A stretch of DNA of 8,603 nt from Deltaproteobacteria bacterium RIFCSPLOWO2_02_FULL_57_26 (GTDB lineage: Bacteria > Desulfobacterota > Binatia > UBA9968), in the NCBI GenBank assembly GCA_001798455.1, contig MGSI01000157.1:1-8603 (forward strand). Reading direction: 5' to 3'. Under the pieces are notes generated by a model, which was given only the letters and a program-made list of their open reading frames with translations, had not been told where the DNA came from and did not search any database. Below are positions 6,579 to 8,603 of the stretch, piece after piece (within the stretch, counting starts at the first letter, position 1; the number at the start of each line of letters is the position of its first letter). Made by a program: the position numbers and the translations under genes.

Positions 6579-7442
6579 ATGTGGAAAGAAAAGCATCCTG
6601 ACCAACCACTTCGCTGGCCGGATGGTATCCGGCTTCCCATCCTTGTAAGTGTGCACCACCAGTCAGAAGAGGCCACTTGTCCTTTTCCCGATGGCCAACC
6701 CGATCCCTTTGATTACGGTGAAAGACAGTACGGGGCGCGGCGAGGCGCGTGGCGCTTACTGGAAATCCTCGGCAAGCATGGAGTGCGGGGGACGTGGCTC
6801 ATATGCGGGGCGACGTTGGAGAAGTACCCGGAGGTGTCCCGAGCTGTCAAACAAGCCGGCCATTGTATCGCCGGGCATACCTACGCGCACGAAGTGATGT
6901 GCAATTTCCCGCCGCATACTGAGCTTGGTCTCATAAAAAAGACCGTTTCGGCGTTTGAAGATTTGTTGGGCGAGCACATTCAGGGCTGGCGCACCTGCTT
7001 CGCAAGCCACAACACCATAGACTTGATTTTGGAGCATTTTGATTTTGAATGGGACGGCAGTATGTGGAATGATGACTTGCCCTATATTATCGAGGGACAT
7101 GGCCGTCAGGTCTTGCAAATTCCCTTTGCTAATTATAGTGACACGGCCCTTGGTGTCGACATCACGAGCCCTTCTAACCCACCCACGCGTTACTCCACCT
7201 GGAACGCCAACCCCCCCGACTTCCAGTTCCGCGGGTTGAAGTCGGCGTTTGATGCCCTCTATGAGCGGGGAGCTGAAAGAGCGGTGATGATGCCACTCGT
7301 CGCCCACGATTTCATAACAGGGCGCCCATTTAGAGCAAAGGTTCTGGATGATTTTATCGCCTATGCAAAGCAGTTTGAAGGAGTAGTCTTCGCCGGCCAT
7401 GATCAATTGGCCTCCTGGTGGAAGAATCTGTATGCGGCCTAG
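6579..7442 (+). CDS. PDA-A2: polysaccharide-deacetylase-superfamily hydrolase, close paralog of PDA-A1
   Basis: This is a 287-residue cytoplasmic NodB-fold protein, recognisably a duplicate of PDA-A1. It shares the first-motif H26 (SVHHQSEE) instead of Asp, H100 and H104 in GHTYAHE, GWR (136-138), NDDLPY (164-169) and the late AHDFITGRP with H243. The two differ mainly in the segment around residues 184-216, after the PY motif, where A2 has a two-residue-longer loop (SPSNPPTRYSTW); this segment may shape substrate choice. The duplication includes the leader: both genes have GCTCT directly before ATGTGGAAAGA. The ribosome-binding site AAGGAGGG (6567-6574) overlaps the PDA-C stop codon (6565-6567), so the two genes are probably translated together. 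SBP-3 starts 13 bp after its stop. A 77-bp stretch (6984-7060) is identical to PDA-A1. Confidence 0.88.
   Translation: MWKEKHPDQPLRWPDGIRLPILVSVHHQSEEATCPFPDGQPDPFDYGERQYGARRGAWRLLEILGKHGVRGTWLICGATLEKYPEVSRAVKQAGHCIAGHTYAHEVMCNFPPHTELGLIKKTVSAFEDLLGEHIQGWRTCFASHNTIDLILEHFDFEWDGSMWNDDLPYIIEGHGRQVLQIPFANYSDTALGVDITSPSNPPTRYSTWNANPPDFQFRGLKSAFDALYERGAERAVMMPLVAHDFITGRPFRAKVLDDFIAYAKQFEGVVFAGHDQLASWWKNLYAA
6984..7060 (+). repeat. 77-bp perfect direct repeat of 2121-2197 (PDA-A1/PDA-A2)
   Basis: These 77 bases match 2121-2197 exactly, including all third codon positions. They encode GWR through FEWDG (residues 136 to about 160). On both sides the two genes differ at many synonymous positions, so the block looks like a gene-conversion tract rather than protein conservation alone. 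Confidence 0.85.
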
Positions 7443-7455
7443 GGAGGATGAACCC

Positions 7456-8448
7456 TTGAAGACAGAAAGCGGTCTAAGAATTTGGCTCGGGTTGGCGCTG
7501 TTCATCTCGATGGGCTTACTGAGCCGCGTTTGGGCCGCGGAGCCAGCGAGTCTCAGGGCGAGCTATGCTGCTATTAGCGGGAATTTCGCGCCTATCTGGG
7601 TTGCCCAGGACAAAGGTCTTTTCGCCAAATACGGGGTAATCGTTGACCTCAAGTTCGTCCCTCCGAGCACGGCGACCCAATCTCTCCTGGCTAAGAGCCT
7701 CGAAATCATCGCGCCTGGCGGCGAGATCGTCGAGGCCGCCCTGGCCGGCGAGAAGGTAGTTTACATTGCCGCCATCGCCAATCGAGTTGTTCTCTCGCTG
7801 TACGGGAAGCCTGAGATTCACGGGCTTCCCGGTCTTAAAGGAAAAGTCCTCGCGGTGCTGACGCCGGGCGGAACGAGCGATTTTCTAGCGCGTATTCTGG
7901 CTCAGGAGGCGGGGCTGACTCCGGGTAAAGACATGCGGATACTTTACATGAAGAGCGCGCCTGAGATCTTGGCTGCCCTGACACAAGGAATTGCCGACGC
8001 GGGGATCATCTCAGCACCCATGACCTTAAGGGCACGCCAATTGGGCTTTAAGGAGATCATCGATGTGCCAGGAAAGAACATTCCGATGGTGCACTCGTCG
8101 CTCGGCAGCACAAGGGAGTTTATAAGAGAAAACCCGGATCGGGTCCGTCGGTTTCTTCAGGGATATATAGAAGGAATCAAAGTCGCCCAAAGCAACCCGG
8201 AAGAGGCCAAGAAAGTTGTGGGCAAGTACACCAAGACGACGGACCAGGAAGCTTTGGAAGAGACCTATCAGACCTTTGTGAAGGTTTGGGAAAAAGTTCC
8301 CTACACCTCCTCGGCCGCGGTGCAAACAATACTCAATTTCGCCAAGCATCCTGCCGCCAAAACAGCCAAGCCGGAACAATTCATCGATAACTCCATCCTG
8401 GCGGAACTGGAAAAATCCGGATTTGTTAACCAGCTCTACCAACCATAG
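7456..8448 (+). CDS. SBP-3: NMT1/SsuA-like ABC transporter substrate-binding protein
   Basis: This 330-residue periplasmic binding protein is of the same NMT1-like family as SBP-1 and SBP-2 and the most divergent of the three. I propose TTG 7456 as the start: GGGAGG (7442-7447) lies eight bases before it, and it gives a clean signal peptide (MKTESGLRIWLG..., hydrophobic core at about 9-23, cleavage VWA|A at residue 27). ATG 7432 is in frame but would overlap PDA-A2, bury the ribosome-binding site and add a charged MRPREDEP extension. Family motifs are APIWVAQDKGLFAKYGV, LEIIAPGGEIVEA, GLKGKVLAVLTPGGTSDFL and GIADAGIISAP. Its C-terminal sequence, from KYTKT onward, closely matches the tail of SBP-2 at the DNA level. 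It ends the cluster, with a hairpin after the stop. There is no adjacent permease gene. Confidence 0.9.
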   Translation: MKTESGLRIWLGLALFISMGLLSRVWAAEPASLRASYAAISGNFAPIWVAQDKGLFAKYGVIVDLKFVPPSTATQSLLAKSLEIIAPGGEIVEAALAGEKVVYIAAIANRVVLSLYGKPEIHGLPGLKGKVLAVLTPGGTSDFLARILAQEAGLTPGKDMRILYMKSAPEILAALTQGIADAGIISAPMTLRARQLGFKEIIDVPGKNIPMVHSSLGSTREFIRENPDRVRRFLQGYIEGIKVAQSNPEEAKKVVGKYTKTTDQEALEETYQTFVKVWEKVPYTSSAAVQTILNFAKHPAAKTAKPEQFIDNSILAELEKSGFVNQLYQP

Positions 8449-8453
8449 GAAAT

Positions 8454-8506
8454 GGCTAGCCCCATGACAGATCTGTCAGGCAAGCGGTAGCCTTAGAGTT
8501 TTACTT
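8454..8506 (+). terminator. Candidate terminator between SBP-3 and the convergent gene
   Basis: Six bases after the SBP-3 stop, GGCTA (8454-8458) can pair with TAGCC (8488-8492), enclosing the perfect 14-bp palindrome TGACAGATCTGTCA (8465-8478), which folds as a five-pair stem with a GATC loop. A T-rich run, GTTTTACTT (8498-8506), follows and overlaps the end of the convergent gene. The nested stems and position suit transcription termination, though the U-tract is interrupted. The palindrome could alternatively be a protein-binding site. Confidence 0.42.
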
Positions 8507-8603
8507 AAAGCCCAGGATTCGGGCGTATTCTATTGTGAGCCTGTCTAGTAGCTCGCCGTCCTTATCAGACATGTAGAGCACCTGCTTTCCCTGGGCGTAG
8601 GTG
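8501..8603 (-). CDS. 3' end of a convergent gene of unknown function (partial)
   Basis: On the minus strand an open frame enters from the right edge and ends at TAA (8501-8503). The 33 visible C-terminal residues begin TYAQGKQVLYMSDKDG and end RLTIEYARILGFK. Coding character is reasonable: no stops, an amphipathic charged helix at the end, and placement just beyond a terminator-like hairpin. I do not recognise the family from so short a piece. Such a tail would fit another solute-binding protein, but that is a guess from the neighbourhood. Confidence 0.5.
   Translation of the reverse strand, partial: TYAQGKQVLYMSDKDGELLDRLTIEYARILGFK

Noticed and set aside
6756..7505. Long minus-strand open frame of about 249 codons opposite PDA-A2 and the SBP-3 start
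   Set aside because: It is antisense to two genes with clear protein-family motifs and ribosome-binding sites, shows no family features of its own, and arises from the codon bias of the sense genes.
1716..8448. Cell-wall or capsule polysaccharide deacetylase cluster
   Set aside because: None of the four PDA proteins has a signal peptide or membrane anchor, there are no glycosyltransferase genes nearby, and the motifs match the PuuE/HpPgdA branch rather than secreted chitin or peptidoglycan deacetylases. It is not fully excluded.
1..8603. CRISPR array, tRNA/rRNA, transposase, integrase or attachment sites
   Set aside because: I looked for regularly spaced short repeats, clover-leaf patterns and mobile-element genes and saw none. 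The repeats present are paralogous coding sequence.

Overview
The window comes from a Gram-negative bacterium. Four secretory solute-binding proteins carry Sec-type signal peptides with no lipobox cysteine, and the coding DNA is moderately GC-rich. The mix of one TAXI-type TRAP receptor, several NMT1-like ABC substrate-binding proteins (SBPs) and several cytoplasmic polysaccharide-deacetylase-superfamily enzymes resembles uncultured soil or sediment lineages such as Rokubacteria, Binatota or 'Deltaproteobacteria'. That placement is an impression from gene style; there is no marker gene here.

Layout. The left arm (1-1218) reads leftward: a TAXI TRAP solute receptor (127-1218), then the first codons of a further gene running off the edge (1-46). 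A roughly 500-bp divergent spacer (1219-1715) follows. The centre (1716-8448) reads rightward and is a tightly packed cluster of seven genes of only two families: PDA-A1, SBP-1, PDA-B, SBP-2 (broken by one stop codon), PDA-C, PDA-A2, SBP-3. Gaps are 8-27 bp, except for 166 bp between SBP-1 and PDA-B. The right edge (8501-8603) holds the 3' end of a convergent gene, with a hairpin between it and SBP-3.

How the genes may work together. The four PDA proteins lack signal peptides and carry the GWR and (N)DDLPY-type motifs of the PuuE/HpPgdA branch of the superfamily. That branch includes an allantoinase that opens a cyclic amide in the cytoplasm, so these are more likely small-molecule amidohydrolases than cell-wall deacetylases. 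Each SBP directly follows a PDA gene. The simplest reading is a capture-and-hydrolyse system for related small nitrogenous molecules: the SBP binds in the periplasm, an ABC permease encoded elsewhere imports, and the PDA protein hydrolyses. No permease or ATPase gene lies in the window, and the substrate cannot be read from sequence.

The main points of interest are the repeated PDA-SBP architecture, the stepwise loss of metal ligands among the four PDA paralogs (complete in B, altered in A1/A2, absent in C), and clear recombination traces. The closest enzyme pair (A1/A2) does not match the closest receptor pair (SBP-1/SBP-2), SBP-2 is a mosaic, and a 77-bp stretch is identical between A1 and A2.
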